From Triangularia verruculosa (lineage: Eukaryota; Ascomycota; Sordariomycetes; Sordariales; Podosporaceae), in NCBI GenBank assembly GCA_033296885.1, contig MU863950.1, forward strand, positions 62,001-126,000: 64,000 nt of DNA, read 5' to 3'. Shown here in pieces: positions 20,213 to 32,500 of the stretch (position 1 is its first letter; the number at the start of each line of letters is the position of its first letter). A program made the position numbers and the translations under genes. The notes under the pieces were generated by a model, which saw only the letters and a program-made list of their open reading frames with translations, was not told where the DNA came from and did not search any database.

Positions 20213-23200
20213 TGCAGCAAGCACAGTCCAGTGTTTGCTGTGCTATATACTTCTTTGGCACGGCCTGGTTTGGATTGGTAATGGGACGTCTAGGCAGCGT
20301 CGCCGAAGTATCGGAAGCCTGACTAGATGTCTTTCGAAGCCTTGTTCTGTTTACCGAGCGATGCCCCTATTTCTGCCCTAGTAGGCGAATGTTAACTGCT
20401 TTTAGACTCGTGGCAATGGATGCTGCATGCTCAATGCTACTGAAAAGAGTAGCTTGGAGAACAGAGTCTCCCAGCAGCCAACCGGTGTGCAGCTTCCGCC
20501 ACTCCGGGTGCGGTTATGCGGGAAGTGGCCGGGGAACCGAGTACTAGATCTCGTTGTCGTGAGGGGGAAATCAGTGGCTGAGTAGGTGCTGTAGGTGTCT
20601 CCCCACTGTCCCCGAAGGTCAGGGCAAGGGAGGCTTCGATGAATCCTGAACCAAGCCGCTAGGTATTTGGATGGCACAGAAAGTTTTGTTGCCTGCCCGT
20701 CTAAACAGCCGGGGTCCTTGATCGAGAAGTGGTGCTCATTAACGGAAAGCCGATGCACGGGAGGGCTGATCGGGTGTCTCCTTTTGATGTCGGGTCAGTG
20801 TGGTATTATATACCGCGCCGACCAGCGACCGAGTTGGTTCCGCACAGCCAGCCCCAGGCACAGCGCCTCTTTTCTATCGTGTTCCTGGTACATGGACATT
20901 GCTTTCTCGACCTGAACAGGGGTTGCCGGCATGAGCTACTGCACCAAGATGCTTGGATTCCGTCTGAGGGGGCCACACCAAGAGGCAAGCGCAGCTGGAA
21001 TAGGTTGGGAGCAGAGCCGTGAGCTTGCATGGCGTTCCGCACCTCCCTGACTTTAGTGGTCGGCGACATCTGCAAGATGAGGTAGCGAAACCCCAGAGAT
21101 GTCCCTGAACCCTTAGCGCATCTCGAGGCAAATCACATCTGGCATACCTGTCACCCGCTGTGCCGCTTCTGAGTAGCCGCCCCAGTCAACATGTCGATCT
21201 TTGCATTCTATGCATGACAGTGAAGCTCACTAGTCCCGTTCGATATGTACTTGGTGTTGTGGTTCTCTTTTCGCCCTCCCCCAACCTCAAGCCGGAACGG
21301 CAGTGGTCCCTCCCCCGGCGGCGGCTTCGGCGGCAGAGCCCGCAGACGGGAGGTGGCAATGCTCGCTCGACAGGCTTTAGTCTGAGTATGACGGGCTGCA
21401 ATGTGGTCTTGGATCCTACATGACCATTGGTCCAACCCACTGTTTGGGAAGTTTATGAGCTCCTTGCTTCAGAAGGCTGCAATTCTCGTTGCTTTTTCAC
21501 TGCATAGAGCCAGTCGGGACGTGTTTGCGAGCTGCCGGACCTTGATATACGTGGACTCGCAGAATGGCCAAGCGTCCTGTGCAACGTAGGCATGCTTGTT
21601 CCTTGGTGATGGGAAACTCGGAGGAACCGGTCGCGTAGGACTATGGCGATCTGCCGCCCGATGAAGCTCCAGCAAGTCCTGCCCGTCATTGTCGAATGAG
21701 GCTGCGTCTCTCGGATCCCAGAAGTTTCGCCGTCTTGACCACTAGGGAGAGGGCAAAGATGACGAGAGGCGGATCGTGTGTTGCTGTTGTGAACGCATGG
21801 GTTCTCTCACCAGTCGGCTTGGTTGCCCACATCCCACATCCGGTGCGCGAATACGGGGAATGGACCCCTGTACAACCCACTCTGGAAGAGACGCAGTAGA
21901 CTGATCCTTCGTACAGGAGTGGAGATTTCACATCGTGAGGCGGGATGGTTGCGTTGCGGTCCTAAGCGAGCTGATCTCGACAGCATAAGGTTGATAGCTG
22001 CGAACATGTTACCGATACAGGTCAAGACCCGATTCCAGAACTCCATAGGCTGTGTTGTCGCCACGCTCAGACCACGCTACGCCGAATAGAGGCTCGATGT
22101 CTTGAAGAAAACAAACTCTGTAGGAAGAGTGTGAATCGTCAAAAAGAAGAGCCTAGGGGTTTCCACGATGGGTTAATCATTGGACCTGAACAAAAAGCCG
22201 TTCGTCGTGGTCAATTGGGGTCCGCTGACAGGCGAAAAGGTGAGCGTCAGGAGACTGTCTGGCGCCTACCTCGGCCAGCCGGCTCGGCTATCACCACCAT
22301 CTAAAAATGGGATTGGAGGCCACAATGGGACCAATGATTTGAAGATGGGAGTAGGCGGCTTGGACCCTTCGGTCAAAGGGCGTGATAACTGGAATAGGTA
22401 GATGGCAACATGAGGACTCATGCTGTCGAATGTTGCTTGACTAAAAACTCCGTTTGCCCGCCTGCCCGACCTAAGGATGGAAAGATGGGTTGTGGCACCT
22501 TCCAGTCATCTCTAGTCGTGCCTGCCTCCTAACATTTAGTACCGAGGCAGACACTAGGTAACGTCAAGGGAAGGAGGAAACCACTGAAAAGAATGCGGCG
22601 GGGCTGATTCTGCAGTCATCAATTCCCATCATCAGCAGGCTCTGGTCCCGGTTGAGGTGTGGTCTCGATCGCCTCGGTGATTTGACGCCAGTGCCAATGT
22701 GAGGCCACTGGGAGGTCGGGATCACGGGCATGCTCAGCCGACGGACGAACAGGCAGCTCGAGTAATACAACCCCTGAGTTTGTCAAATCAATCTACTTCA
22801 CCTTGATCTACCCTCTTCCAGTCATGATTCATGTCTTGGTTACTCTTCGTCTGCGCTTCGTCTTGATCAGATCGACCGAACCCAATACCGCGTCGAGAGC
22901 CACCTTCTCATTTCAGTTCGAACCTCCTAGCCACCCTTGACCACGGTGAACGATCCACCTTCCCGACCGTCAAACACGCCGCACCCACTCGAGACAGCCG
23001 GGTTGTCAAAGCTATCCTCTGCCACTCCGTCTCCGGAACCCCGAAAGAACATCGTCACCGACCGACTGAAACACGAAAATGGCTAGATCTTGGTGTTCTG
23101 TCTGCCAGACGCCAACTGAACACACAGAAATGGAACGTGTTCATTTGCGGTGGTACCAGTGAAGATGACACCAGGACCTGGGACCACGCTCTCACTCAAA

Positions 23201-23546
23201 TTTGTCTTGAATTTGTTTCTCCAGAGCTTTCTCTAGTGTGTTGACTTGTTCCAGCTTGATTGCGGCCGAGACCTTTCTGCCTCCACCTTCCCACACCTAC
23301 AACGTCCCCCCTATTCTACATGACACCTGCTCGTTGTGTTACAATACACTAGAACCGAGACCACTACAGTTCTTATAGACCGTGGCTACACAGACACAGA
23401 GACATCGTGGAGCATATTGTCAGCAAGTCAAAGCTGCGACACGAGACGAAGTGAGATAAATACCTCTACTTCAGTGTCGATACGGTTGGAAGTGGCGTCC
23501 GTTCTGAATAGCTCCAGTACACTCGTTGCTTAGGTACCCTACTACC
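20213..23546. other. 3.3 kb gene-free region
   Basis: Lies upstream of two divergent genes (bHLH factor and the Cys-rich secreted protein). Many short frames on both strands but none with conserved or protein-like composition; no RNA gene recognised. Probably extended promoters of the two regulated genes. Confidence 0.5.
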
Positions 23547-24501
23547 ATGAATATTCTCTCATTTACTTTTGTATTTGCTGTCCTTTGCTATGCAGCCGTT
23601 CCTTTGGATAATGGAAAAGGGCTTCGACTCGATGGCCGCGCTGTTCTTGCTGCTAACACCTCGACCACGACATGCTTAGGGACCGTTACCAGAACCATTA
23701 CCCCAGTAGAAACGTAAGTGGTTCCCCAAGCCTAGTCATCACCGAGGTTGCCCGAAATCTCCAACTAACAAGCCACCCAGAGAAATTGTCACAACAACTA
23801 CCACCACGACCATCATCAAACCAATCGCAACTCCCGACAATCCATCCTCTCCTAGCCCCCAAGTCCGCTACCCCAAGGTCTTTCCTGCTCGAGCAATAAC
23901 CAACTCGTCAGCCCCCGCCACCACACCTGTCACGTCCACAAAGTCCGCCACGGTACTCTCCGCCAGCAGCTCGACCACCATCAGTCTGTCTTCAAAATCA
24001 ACATCAACCTCCACCTCCATCTCCACCCCCGTCTCTCAAACCCTGACCACCCTCCCATCAACAACCAGGACCTGTCCCATCACAACTCTCTACGTCACCG
24101 CCCCTCCCGCAACCACCACCGCAACTACCACACTAACCTTGACCACCACAATCCCCTTCAATAACTCCACCACCCCTTGCTCGGGCCAAACATGTGGTAC
24201 CTACACCCCCTATTCTTGCTCTGAGTCTCCCCTAGGCTCTTGCCTCTGTGGCATCGACTCCGACGGCAAATTCTTCTGTTTCGCGAACGATTACTGCGCC
24301 GCCGAAAGGGATTGCATCACAAACAAAGAATGTGACTCTGGATATAGATGCGTGATTGGAAGTTGTTGTACCAATGGTAAATGTGTGAGGGAGTTAAAGG
24401 GCAAATGTGTTAATCCGCAAGCACCGGAGCTCATTTTTGGGCTGAGGGCTGGATTGAAGAAGTTTAAGTGCAGTAATGCTACGCCTGGGGGTTGTAAGTG
24501 A
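23547..24501 (+). CDS. Secreted Thr/Ser-rich, Cys-rich protein
   Basis: Exons 23547-23713 and 23781-24501 (intron GTAAGT...CAG), 295 residues. N-terminal signal peptide (MNILSFTFVFAVLCYAAV). About residues 55-185 are Thr/Ser/Pro-rich, likely O-glycosylated stalk. The C-terminal 110 residues hold 16 Cys, beginning CSGQTCGTYTPYSC and including CLCG, a vicinal CC pair (GSCCTNGKC) and a terminal GGCK. The even Cys number suggests a disulfide-stabilised extracellular domain. I do not recognise a named Pfam domain. The protein is probably released or wall-bound; no GPI signal is evident since the C-terminus is not hydrophobic. It sits between two long gene-poor stretches, a setting typical of lineage-specific secreted proteins. 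Function unknown. Confidence 0.85.
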
Positions 24502-25944
24502 TAGCACACGCACCAAAGAAAGGTTACCAGACCTTCGTTGTACTATACATATAAAGGGTTAATTGGGTTGCCGTCAGTTACCTGTCTATGTACTACCACA
24601 ACCTAGGCAAATCACTCCATCACAAAATGCCTATTGGCTTCCTGATAGAGCCCATTAACTATCTTTAAAAGGCTATTATGATTTATGACCTATTAGCCTA
24701 TGTTGTACTACCTATCGACTATCTATTAAGGCAGCTAAATGGATCAACAGTCTCTATTCTTCTGCCCTCGACCTGTTAGCGTTTTGGCGTTATACTACTT
24801 TGTCCCAAAAAGAAATAAATAGAATGCGTGTTATACGTTGGGCCAGCCATTTGCCGCAAACAATCTCAAAAAATAAACACAGCAATAGTCAGAACACTCG
24901 TGGCATAACGATAGGAAACAGCTTCACAACCACAGATACAAAAGAAAACTGATTTTTGCTGTAAATTCCATCCATAAGAGCTGGCCAAATCCAGTGAATT
25001 TCGTTCCTTGAGCTACAAGAGCTTTCCCATCCCCCAAACTCCCACTGTCCTTTCACATTAAAGGTCTCCGGTTGATTGGTCCTGTTTGGGCAAAACACAC
25101 CCAAGTGTCTACCGCTCTCCGCCACCCAATTCCCAATAACTCCTGGTTTTGTGACGCACCTAAAGATACCACCCCCATTTTGCTATGCTGATAAATCGCT
25201 GGACTGGTAGCAAGCGAGAAAAAATAAATCCCGTAATAAACGCCCCCTCCCAAACCAAAAATGCTGAAATGTGATACCGGCCAGATCACAAGCCGGTGAT
25301 ATCTCACCATCCATAACGCCTGGTGCTCAAATGCAAAGCAACCCCAGGGTACCTCCAAAGCAAAGACAACCCGTCGATAACAAATAACCTCCCCTCCTAA
25401 AACGCCTTTTCACTAGTGCACCCGATCCTGTCAAAGATGTCGTCCCATGTATATGGTGTGAAGAAGCGAAACAAATCCTTCAAAAAGAGGCCATCACCCC
25501 TCCCTTTTACTAAATTCATTCTTTGCCTCCCCTCTCTGCTCGAGAAGATGGCGAAAAGATTTCTTTCAAATCGAGGCCATCACCCCTCAATTCTACTGGA
25601 TTGATCCCGCCCATCTTTCTCTCACTCCAATACATCCTCGATAGATCGCTTTTTGTGCCGTGTTGCTGTTGCTGTGGTGTTTGTTGTACAGAACGTCGTA
25701 TATATCTCGACGCTCAAATGTGAAGCCCTAACGAAATGGCCAATAACCCCTTAAGCGAAGAAAAAGAAAAAATGTATCCTCGACAAGAAACATGGCCCCT
25801 GAAAAATAAGAAGGCAGTCCTTGAGGAACAAAGTGAAGGCCTTGAATAAGAATGTGAAAAAAAGAAGAGTAAAATGCGGGTATTGTTGAAGAATGACGTG
25901 AAAAATGCGCCGGTGATGCCATGAAAGAAGAATGAAAAGTCAGA
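24502..25944. other. Convergent intergenic interval
   Basis: 1.4 kb between convergent genes, more AT-rich than its surroundings around 24600-25000. Contains a 16-bp direct repeat (GAGGCCATCACCCCTC at 25487-25502 and 25573-25588). No gene supported. Confidence 0.55.
25487..25588. repeat. Pair of 16-bp direct repeats
   Basis: GAGGCCATCACCCCTC occurs exactly at 25487-25502 and 25573-25588, 86 bp apart, each preceded by a T(T)TCAAA-like word. Origin unclear; perhaps a small local duplication. Confidence 0.85.
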
Positions 25945-27837
25945 CTAGTCCCGGTCGCCCCTCATCTCTGCCCGAACAGCTCTCAGCCTCTCCAGAAGAT
26001 TCGGGTGGTTTTCTCTCAGGCGTTCGACTTGGCTGCGTTCACGAGCTCGGTTTCCGTGGCGAGGCAAGCGCGTGTCTTCATCAGGCCGGTCAAGAGACTG
26101 CTCCCTGTGCCGACGTGTAGACGCCCGCTCCAGGGATCGCTCACGGGACCGCTCTCTGTACCGACGCGTGGGCGCCTGCTCAGCAGACCTTTCACGGACC
26201 TGCCCAGAATTCCCATCTCTCTCTCTCCCCTCACCACCACGCTCACCAGACCTCTCCCGAGCCCTCCTCGGCGCCGGCGTCCTCTCCCGTCTCCGCCTCT
26301 CCCTCTCCCTCAACCCATCCCTCTCCCGCCTCGTCGGTTCCACAAATGTGACCCTCTGCGACTCCGGACTAGGAAATTGGATATCCGAACTTGGGGGACT
26401 TGGAGGACTCGGCTGCTGGGTCTGCATCCAGCTCGAGTAAAGCTTCCGACGCTGCAATCTCTTCGGCTTCGGCGCTCGGAAGACACGGACAGTGGACTCC
26501 TCCTCATCGGCATCACCATCACTCTCGCGAGCTGGGTTCCGGAACATTCTGAGACTGTTCTCTCTCCTCCTCTCGGGGCTGTGCGCCTCGAAGTGCGGGT
26601 CACGGTCGAAGACGGAGGAAGCCGTCTCGGATGATGTGATGCCATCGTGGGCCCTCATGCTTGTGCCGACGGAGGGGAAACTGAGTTCGGAAGGGTGATT
26701 CACCTGACTCTGGTCGCTTTGGTCGTCCTCGTCGCGTAAGTTGTGATCTGGGGACTGGTTGCGCCAACCGATCCGAGGATACGGGCGTGGTGAATTCTGT
26801 CGCTGCGGAGAAAGAGAACGATCGACAAGACGGATGGATGGTTGACGCTGAAGGCGGTTTCTACCGCGCTCTCTCATGTGCGAGACTTGCATGTCGGAAG
26901 ATGCAGCATGCGACAAAACTTGACGGCTGGGCAATGCTGATTCGGAGATCGATCTGCCGTGACCAGGACGCTTGGAACGCTTCATGAAGGGGAACCAGGT
27001 TCTCCGACGGTTCTCGGTGGGACGCTCAGCTGTGGTCAGGGTCGAAGTATCGGCCTGGTTCCCAACAGACGGAAGCTGTAAAGCTTGCTGATGCTGCGGA
27101 AGATGCCCCTGCGGGTAGTCATTGGAAGCCATGCCATCCCAAAACCGAGGGATTGAGCTTGGGCCGTACTGAATCGGAATCATGTGCGGTGGGGGAGGAA
27201 ACTGGAAATCCGGAACAAGAGAATAACGGGCCTCATTCGCGTGACCATCGTTTGAAGGAGTGGGTGTGTATGCGGGGGGGAGAACGAAGATCGGCGTTGG
27301 GCCGCCCATCCAAAGAATCGGGGCCGGGCCGGGAGGGGGTGGGATGACTGGAGCGCTCAGCTGGCGATTCACGTCGGTCAGATCTACTGACTCCAGGTGA
27401 CGTGCCCGAGGGACGTGGGGGCTCATCGTGCTGTCTGATGTATCATCAGTCTGACGACTCCTCTCCTCCCTGATACTTGAAAGAGATATTGGGCGGGACT
27501 GCGATCGGCCGTAAGTGGAAAAGAGTCGGTGGCTGCGGCGGTATATTGAGCCGGACAGTCTCTGACTCTGGCGATGGTCCGATGGGGTGCCTGGGCGAGA
27601 AAGGCGAGATAAGGCGGTCAAGTTGGAAAACATGCTGGATCTCCGCGTGTTCCTCTCCTCAGAGTTTCCGAGTTTGCGCCACAGATACCACCCGAGAAGG
27701 GCACAGACGATGGAAATGATGATCACTCCAGCCTGGGCAGATTCGCTTAAGCAATCCCATCCGATGCAGTGCGGGGGGATCGTCCAGCGAGGGCTCAAGA
27801 CATTGCCCTCCTGGATGAAGGTGAGTACGGGTGCCAT
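25945..27837 (-). CDS. Single-pass membrane protein with Pro-rich and Arg/Glu-rich cytosolic tail
   Basis: Single exon, 630 residues, ATG at 27837 and TAG at 25947-25945. Residues 1-33 are a short extracellular or lumenal segment with PPHCIGWDCLS; one transmembrane helix at about 34-53 (AGVIIISIVCALLGWYLW); then a long hydrophilic tail. The tail holds a Pro-rich block (PPPPGPAPILWMGGPTPIF) and, from about residue 500, dense RERER/RRRER repeats ending ...RGDRD. Short TM proteins with the WDCLS-type juxtamembrane motif occur in filamentous fungi but I cannot name the family or a function. The Arg/Glu-alternating tail could form a long single alpha-helix or bind acidic partners. Coding is supported by length alone against the base composition and by a sensible start, TM and composition layout. 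Confidence 0.82.
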   Translation of the reverse strand: MAPVLTFIQEGNVLSPRWTIPPHCIGWDCLSESAQAGVIIISIVCALLGWYLWRKLGNSEERNTRRSSMFSNLTALSRLSRPGTPSDHRQSQRLSGSIYRRSHRLFSTYGRSQSRPISLSSIREERSRQTDDTSDSTMSPHVPRARHLESVDLTDVNRQLSAPVIPPPPGPAPILWMGGPTPIFVLPPAYTPTPSNDGHANEARYSLVPDFQFPPPPHMIPIQYGPSSIPRFWDGMASNDYPQGHLPQHQQALQLPSVGNQADTSTLTTAERPTENRRRTWFPFMKRSKRPGHGRSISESALPSRQVLSHAASSDMQVSHMRERGRNRLQRQPSIRLVDRSLSPQRQNSPRPYPRIGWRNQSPDHNLRDEDDQSDQSQVNHPSELSFPSVGTSMRAHDGITSSETASSVFDRDPHFEAHSPERRRENSLRMFRNPARESDGDADEEESTVRVFRAPKPKRLQRRKLYSSWMQTQQPSPPSPPSSDIQFPSPESQRVTFVEPTRRERDGLRERERRRRERTPAPRRARERSGERGGEGRERDGNSGQVRERSAEQAPTRRYRERSRERSLERASTRRHREQSLDRPDEDTRLPRHGNRARERSQVERLRENHPNLLERLRAVRAEMRGDRD

Positions 27838-29544
27838 GCTGCTCGCTTGTTTTGGGCCTCGGCTGAAATCGGTGATAGTTGATGCAGAGAGCTCTTAGTA
27901 CCAGTTAGCTAAGTCGAGAGTTGGTGCTGGCTGGCCTTGTTCGGTCTTTATGGGTCAACCGCAGCTTAAGTGGGTGAGTTAGGGGACTTGGCATACACCA
28001 GGTGGTCCAAGTTCTCGTGAGAATAAGGAATGACGGAGCTGGTTGCTGTCGCTGGCACTGTCTCGGTGAGGGGGACAAGTCCTAGACAGGGGTTTATGGA
28101 GAAGAAAATAATAGAATAGAGTGGAGAGGAGAATAGACGGGTCGGGGAGCGCAGCGGTGCTGATGGTTAATACGAGAGGTTCATCGCGATGGGGTCGATG
28201 AGAATGTGAGGTTGATGTTATGTTCGGGGTTGAGAGTTACAGGTCGCCGAAAGGAACACGAAGAGACACTAAATAAGTAAACAGAAGCGGGGAAAGGGAC
28301 CACAAAATGATTTGCTCCTTCTATTCACTTCGTTGCCTGTGTGCCTGGCGGAGCACCGATTCACCTGCAACATGTCCACCACGTGGGTCCGGCCCTCGAC
28401 GGTGAGCTGAGCAAGCGTGAGAGCATCCCATCTGGGGAGTGAAGTGCCGTGACTTGCTCCGCCTTTTGACTTCGGGGGCGATCAGTAGGAAACATCGGAT
28501 GGGAAAGATTGTATCTCAAAATTCAATCCTAAAGAGCAATCTGTAGGTGTCCATCGATAGGATCAAGGAGCCAGGTAGTGCTCTCACAGAACAAAGCGAA
28601 AAGATTTTTCACTATGTTTTCGGGAGCAAAGAGAAGGGTGGTAGCAATGATAGGGATACTCTAGCTTCAATGGCGGATTACAAATTCTGTAGTGAATGAT
28701 ACCTGGTGGGTTGAGATTGAGGTCGGTGGGTGACGAGGGTGACGAGGCTTCAGCGCGTTGATAAAACAGGTAAGTGCTGCTATACCCATAACAAGCTCTC
28801 AGACATGATCTCAAGGCTTAAAGGAGAGTTAGTAGGTCTCGAATACACTCCAATAGGGACCCCAAGACAATTGGTAGATATCGAAAGATAGTCATGCAGC
28901 TGGTCTATATATTTGGGAGAGGATAGGTAGGTATACATCGTTTGTAAAGACTGTCGGTATCATGGTAATTAATAGCAGAGCCATATCTAAAGTCCTAGCA
29001 AATATTTGCTGTCCCCAACATGGACAAACGAAGTTGGCGATGCTTGGTATTGTTGGCAGCCTTGTTGTTCAGGGGTGGTTTTCCCCAAGCGACCCACATG
29101 CACTAGCCAATAGAATCACCCCAAATGGGCCAGGATCTGCAGCGTTTGAAATTCTTTGCAGGGATCTGCCGCCCCAAGCCTTTCAGCCTCATCCACCGCC
29201 GCTCGTCTCACCGTGACGCGACAACGCTCTTCCACCGCGAGCTGCCACTTCGACCATCGCCCAACTTCAACGAAAGCTTGTCGCAACCCCCGCAGCGCCA
29301 CCCGATCATCTCCACCATGGGATTTTCCATCTGCCAACTCTAATCCGACCTTCCGCTACCGAACTTGACGATAATCCCAGCGACCAATCGATGCAAAACC
29401 TCACTCCCGACTAACCCGTCGACTTTGCCAAACGAACGCGCCGCCGATCCGAGGCCATCAGCATTCGACACCCTCGCCTCGGTTTCTGTCGTCCAAGTCC
29501 ATCTGTGAACACTCGAGTTCTGCGGCGCGATCACAAGATTCATC
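27838..29544. other. Divergent intergenic region, membrane protein / CTR9
   Basis: 1.7 kb holding the promoters of two divergent genes. No further gene seen. Confidence 0.55.
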
Positions 29545-32500
29545 ATGGCTTCGACTTTTTCCAATGGCTCCCTCAATGGAGCCAATGGATTGGCTGGCCA
29601 TGCCCCTACAAGCAGACGTTTTGCCGACATTCCCTCGCTCATCGATATTCCTCTCCAAGACTCGGCTCAGGATCAAGATGAGGACCGTCAGGCAGTCGAA
29701 GTTAACCTCGAAGAACTCGCCGATGACCCGACCGAGCTATGTACCCTGCTGGAAATGGAGCATGCTGCCCGCACCTACTGGATGACGGTAGCCCTCGCCT
29801 ACGCCAAGCAGAAGAAGGTCGACTTTGCTATTGAAATCCTTAGCCGCGGTGTCATCGCCATGCAAAACAACCAGCGCGAAAAGTTGACAGTTATCACCTG
29901 CCTGTGCTGGATGTACTTGTGGAAGAGCAGAGAAGCCCCAAGAGTTGCCCCCGAAGGGACCGATCTGAGAACGAAGGAATACTACCTACAACAGGCCACA
30001 CAGAGCCTGAATGATGCCTCGAGACTGAACCCCGCCTTTCCGCCACTGTTCCTGGCTCGTGGTGTCCTCCTCCTCCTCAAGGCGTCACTTCAAAGTCCCA
30101 GCAAGGACCCCAACGGTGTTGATGTCCAGAAGAGTGAACATGTGCGGAACGCTCTCAAGTCTTTCGAGGAAGCCATCCGGGTGTCGCACGGGAAAAACAT
30201 GCTGGCCTCGATGGGCAAGGCGCGGGCGCTTTTCTCGCTAGGCAAGTATCAGGAGTCACTGGCTGCCTATCAAGATGTGTTGGCCAAGATGCCGGACCTT
30301 GTTGACCCAGACCCACGCATTGGTATCGGGTGCTGCCTTTGGCAACTTGGTTACAAGGACGATGCCAGGGGAGCTTGGGAGAGGTGTTTGGAGATCAGCC
30401 CGGATTCGAAGATCGCCAAGATCTTGCTTGGTCTTTACTACCTCGACGCTAGTAGCCAAGTACCAACAAACAGCCCAGAGTTCCTTCATCTCTACAAGAA
30501 AGCCATGACTGAGTACACCCAAGACTCATTCAAGCGCGACAAGAACCTTCCTTTGACCTGTGCCACTTTTGCTAGCTACTTCCTTGCTCGGAAACAGTTT
30601 CCCAACGTGGATTCACTTGCCCACAAGGCTATTCAGTATACGGATGTCAATGCCATTGCTAGCGATGGTTGGTATCTCCTCGCTCGAAAAGAGCACTACG
30701 AGGGCAACTTGGACAAGGCCAGCGACTATTATCGCCGTGCCGACGATGCCAGAGGCGGTGTTGAGCGCGGCTATCTGCCAGCAAAGTTTGGCCTTGCGCA
30801 GCTTTCTGTGCTCAAGAATGATTTGGGAGAGGCCAAGCTGCGTCTGGAAAAGATGATTCAGCAATCCAAGAACTTGGAAGCTATGATTCTTCTCGGAACA
30901 CTGTATGCCGAGGAAGTCTTTGCTAACGCAACAGCGCCCATCAAGGAGGACAAGACGGCCGAAGCCAAGAAGGCACTCAGCTACTTGGAGGCGGTCCGTG
31001 CCGCCTGGAAAGACCCAAAGAAGGGCATGCTTCCGGATGCCGCTGTGCTACTCAATCTGGCCCGGTTGTACGAAACAGAATCTCCAGACCGTGCGCTGCA
31101 ATGCCTCCAGCAGGTCGAGCAGCTGGAAATCGAGCAGGTACCCAAGTCAGAATATCCTAGCGATACAGAAGACGAGGCCACGATTCGGTCCGCGATTCGC
31201 AAGCACCTTCCTCCGCAGCTGCTTAACAACATTGGCTGCTTTTATTCTCAGGATGGCAAGCATCAGCTCGCCACCGAGTATTTCCAAGCCGCTCTCGATT
31301 CTTGCGCACGTATCAGTAGCCTGAATGACAGCGACGTGGACACCGATGCTCTCCTTACTACCATTTCCTTCAACCTTGGCAGGAGCTACGAGTATGAGGG
31401 GGATGTTGACAAGGCTATCGAAACTTACGAGCGCCTTTTGAGCCGACACAGCAACTATACCGACGCCCGGGCTAGACTTGCGTACATCAAGCTCCGCAAG
31501 AACCCCCACAAGGAAGGCCCTGACGCGGTTGCGAAGCTCTACCAGGACAATCCAACTGACCTGGAAGTCCGCGCCCTCTATGGTTGGTTTCTCGGAAAGC
31601 TCAATGCGAAGAAGAGGCCAGCCAACATCAATGAGGACCCTGAGCACCGTCATTACAAGCATACCCTTCAAAACTATGACAAGCACGACCGCTATGCTCT
31701 GGTTGGGATGGGTAACCTTCTGCTGGGCTCTGCCAGAGAGATGCGCCGTGAGACAGACCAGGACCGTCAGAAGCGGAGCGGTGTGTACAGCCGCGCCGTT
31801 GAGTTCTTCGATAAGGCTCTACAGCTGGAGCCTAAGAACGCATATGCCGCGCAGGGTGTTGCGATCGCCCTCGTTGAGGACAAGAAGGACAGCAAGAACG
31901 CGCTACAGGCCTTCTTCAAGGTTCGCGAGACGGTTCAGGACGCACACGTCTTTGTTAACCTGGGACACATTTACACTGATCTCAGACAGTACAGCAAGGC
32001 TATTGAAAGCTACGAGATCGCGCTGAGCAAGGAGGGCAAGGCGAAGGATGCGGGGATTCTGTCTTGCTTGGGAAGGACTTGGCTGAACAAGGCGAGGGCG
32101 GACAAGAAGTTCATTGACCATTACAAGATGGCGTTGGAGTATACTCAGAAGGTATGTGCCGCTTACCCATCTCTTAATGTTACGACATGCTAACAACCGG
32201 AACCAGGCCCTCGACGTTGCCCCTGAACAGGCCCACTTCAAGTTCAATGTTGCCTATGTCCAAATCATTCTGGCCGATGCCCTTCAAAAGTTCTCGCCCC
32301 AAGACCGCAACTCCTTCCAGCTCGAGCAAGCTGCCGAAGGGCTTGAACAAGCGATCAAGGCTCTGGACGAGATCGCAGCTGGTCCCAACCCCCCTTATCC
32401 CAAACATGATATCGAGCAGAGAGCCAACATGGCCCGCAACACTGTCCGGAAGCAGCTTGATCGTGCCCTCCAGGCCCAGAAGGAGTATGAAGCCACGAAC

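Noticed and set aside
25487..25588. CRISPR-like or transposon terminal repeats
   Set aside because: Only two short direct copies, eukaryotic context, no target-site duplication or transposase.
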